This document shows, piece after piece, positions 5,840 through 5,926 of a stretch of 5,926 nucleotides of DNA; positions within the stretch are counted from its first letter, which is position 1, and every line of letters begins with the position of its first letter. The position numbers and the translations under genes were made by a program. The DNA lies in contig CATYJC010000105.1 of NCBI GenBank assembly GCA_958407555.1, forward strand, positions 1 through 5,926, given 5' to 3'. This DNA is from an uncultured Collinsella sp. Its GTDB lineage: Bacteria; Actinomycetota; Coriobacteriia; Coriobacteriales; Coriobacteriaceae. Below the pieces are notes generated by a model that did not search any database, had not been told where the DNA came from, and was given only the letters and a program-made list of their open reading frames with translations.

Positions 5840-5926
5840 GGTCGGTTAGCCTTCGAGCTGGGCGACTTTGTGGCTTATAGGACAAAAAGTGTGTCCCGAT
5901 AGAACATCCGTTTCCATCCATTAATC
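5840..5926. other. Right-edge intergenic stretch, no supported gene
   Basis: Eighty-seven bases follow the terminator. The only frame of note is a 23-codon minus-strand frame from ATG at 5917 to TAA at 5846. It has no visible ribosome binding site, so it is not called. No convincing promoter is visible. Confidence 0.4.

Noticed and set aside
5846..5917. 23-codon minus-strand frame ending near the terminator
   Set aside because: It is too short, has no ribosome binding site and has an in-frame stop just upstream at the window edge. It could be a real short peptide or repeat remnant, but nothing supports it.

Overview
The window looks like a stretch of chromosome from a GC-rich Gram-positive gut actinobacterium of the class Coriobacteriia, most like Collinsella. 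This is inferred from three things: a LuxR-type regulator fused to a polytopic membrane domain (a class strongly expanded in Coriobacteriia), a cell-wall protein ending in an LAXTG-type sorting signal, and short dispersed palindromes in the intergenic DNA. No marker gene fixes the genus.

Layout. (1) Positions 1-1780, minus strand: the N-terminal 593 codons of a large secreted BspA-like leucine-rich-repeat surface protein that runs out of the left edge. (2) Positions 1781-2208: a gene-free stretch densely packed with symmetric elements. It holds a perfect 13-bp palindrome, one copy of a roughly 35-40 bp REP-like hairpin, and an array of six 15-bp repeats alternating in orientation with near-constant 25-base spacers. 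(3) Positions 2209-4161, minus strand: a 650-residue secreted protein with two homologous modules, a Pro/Thr-rich stalk and an LAITG wall-sorting signal. (4) Positions 4162-4387: a divergent control region with a second REP-like hairpin, a second copy of the palindromic element, and a promoter and Shine-Dalgarno site for the rightward gene. (5) Positions 4388-5794, plus strand: a TTG-initiated, 468-residue membrane-embedded LuxR-family regulator. It ends in a third REP-like hairpin that also makes a good bidirectional terminator. (6) Positions 5840-5926: no supported gene.

How they may work together. Both surface-protein genes carry the same upstream element, TAGGTTC-N8-GAACCTA-N5-CTACCTGCG, in the same orientation and about 65 bp from the start codon once the hairpin in the second leader is discounted. 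One copy sits in the region shared with the divergent luxR-type gene. The simplest hypothesis is a small surface-protein regulon in which a membrane-bound LuxR protein, sensing something at or in the membrane, controls two surface proteins. The shared element is seen directly; who binds it is inference.
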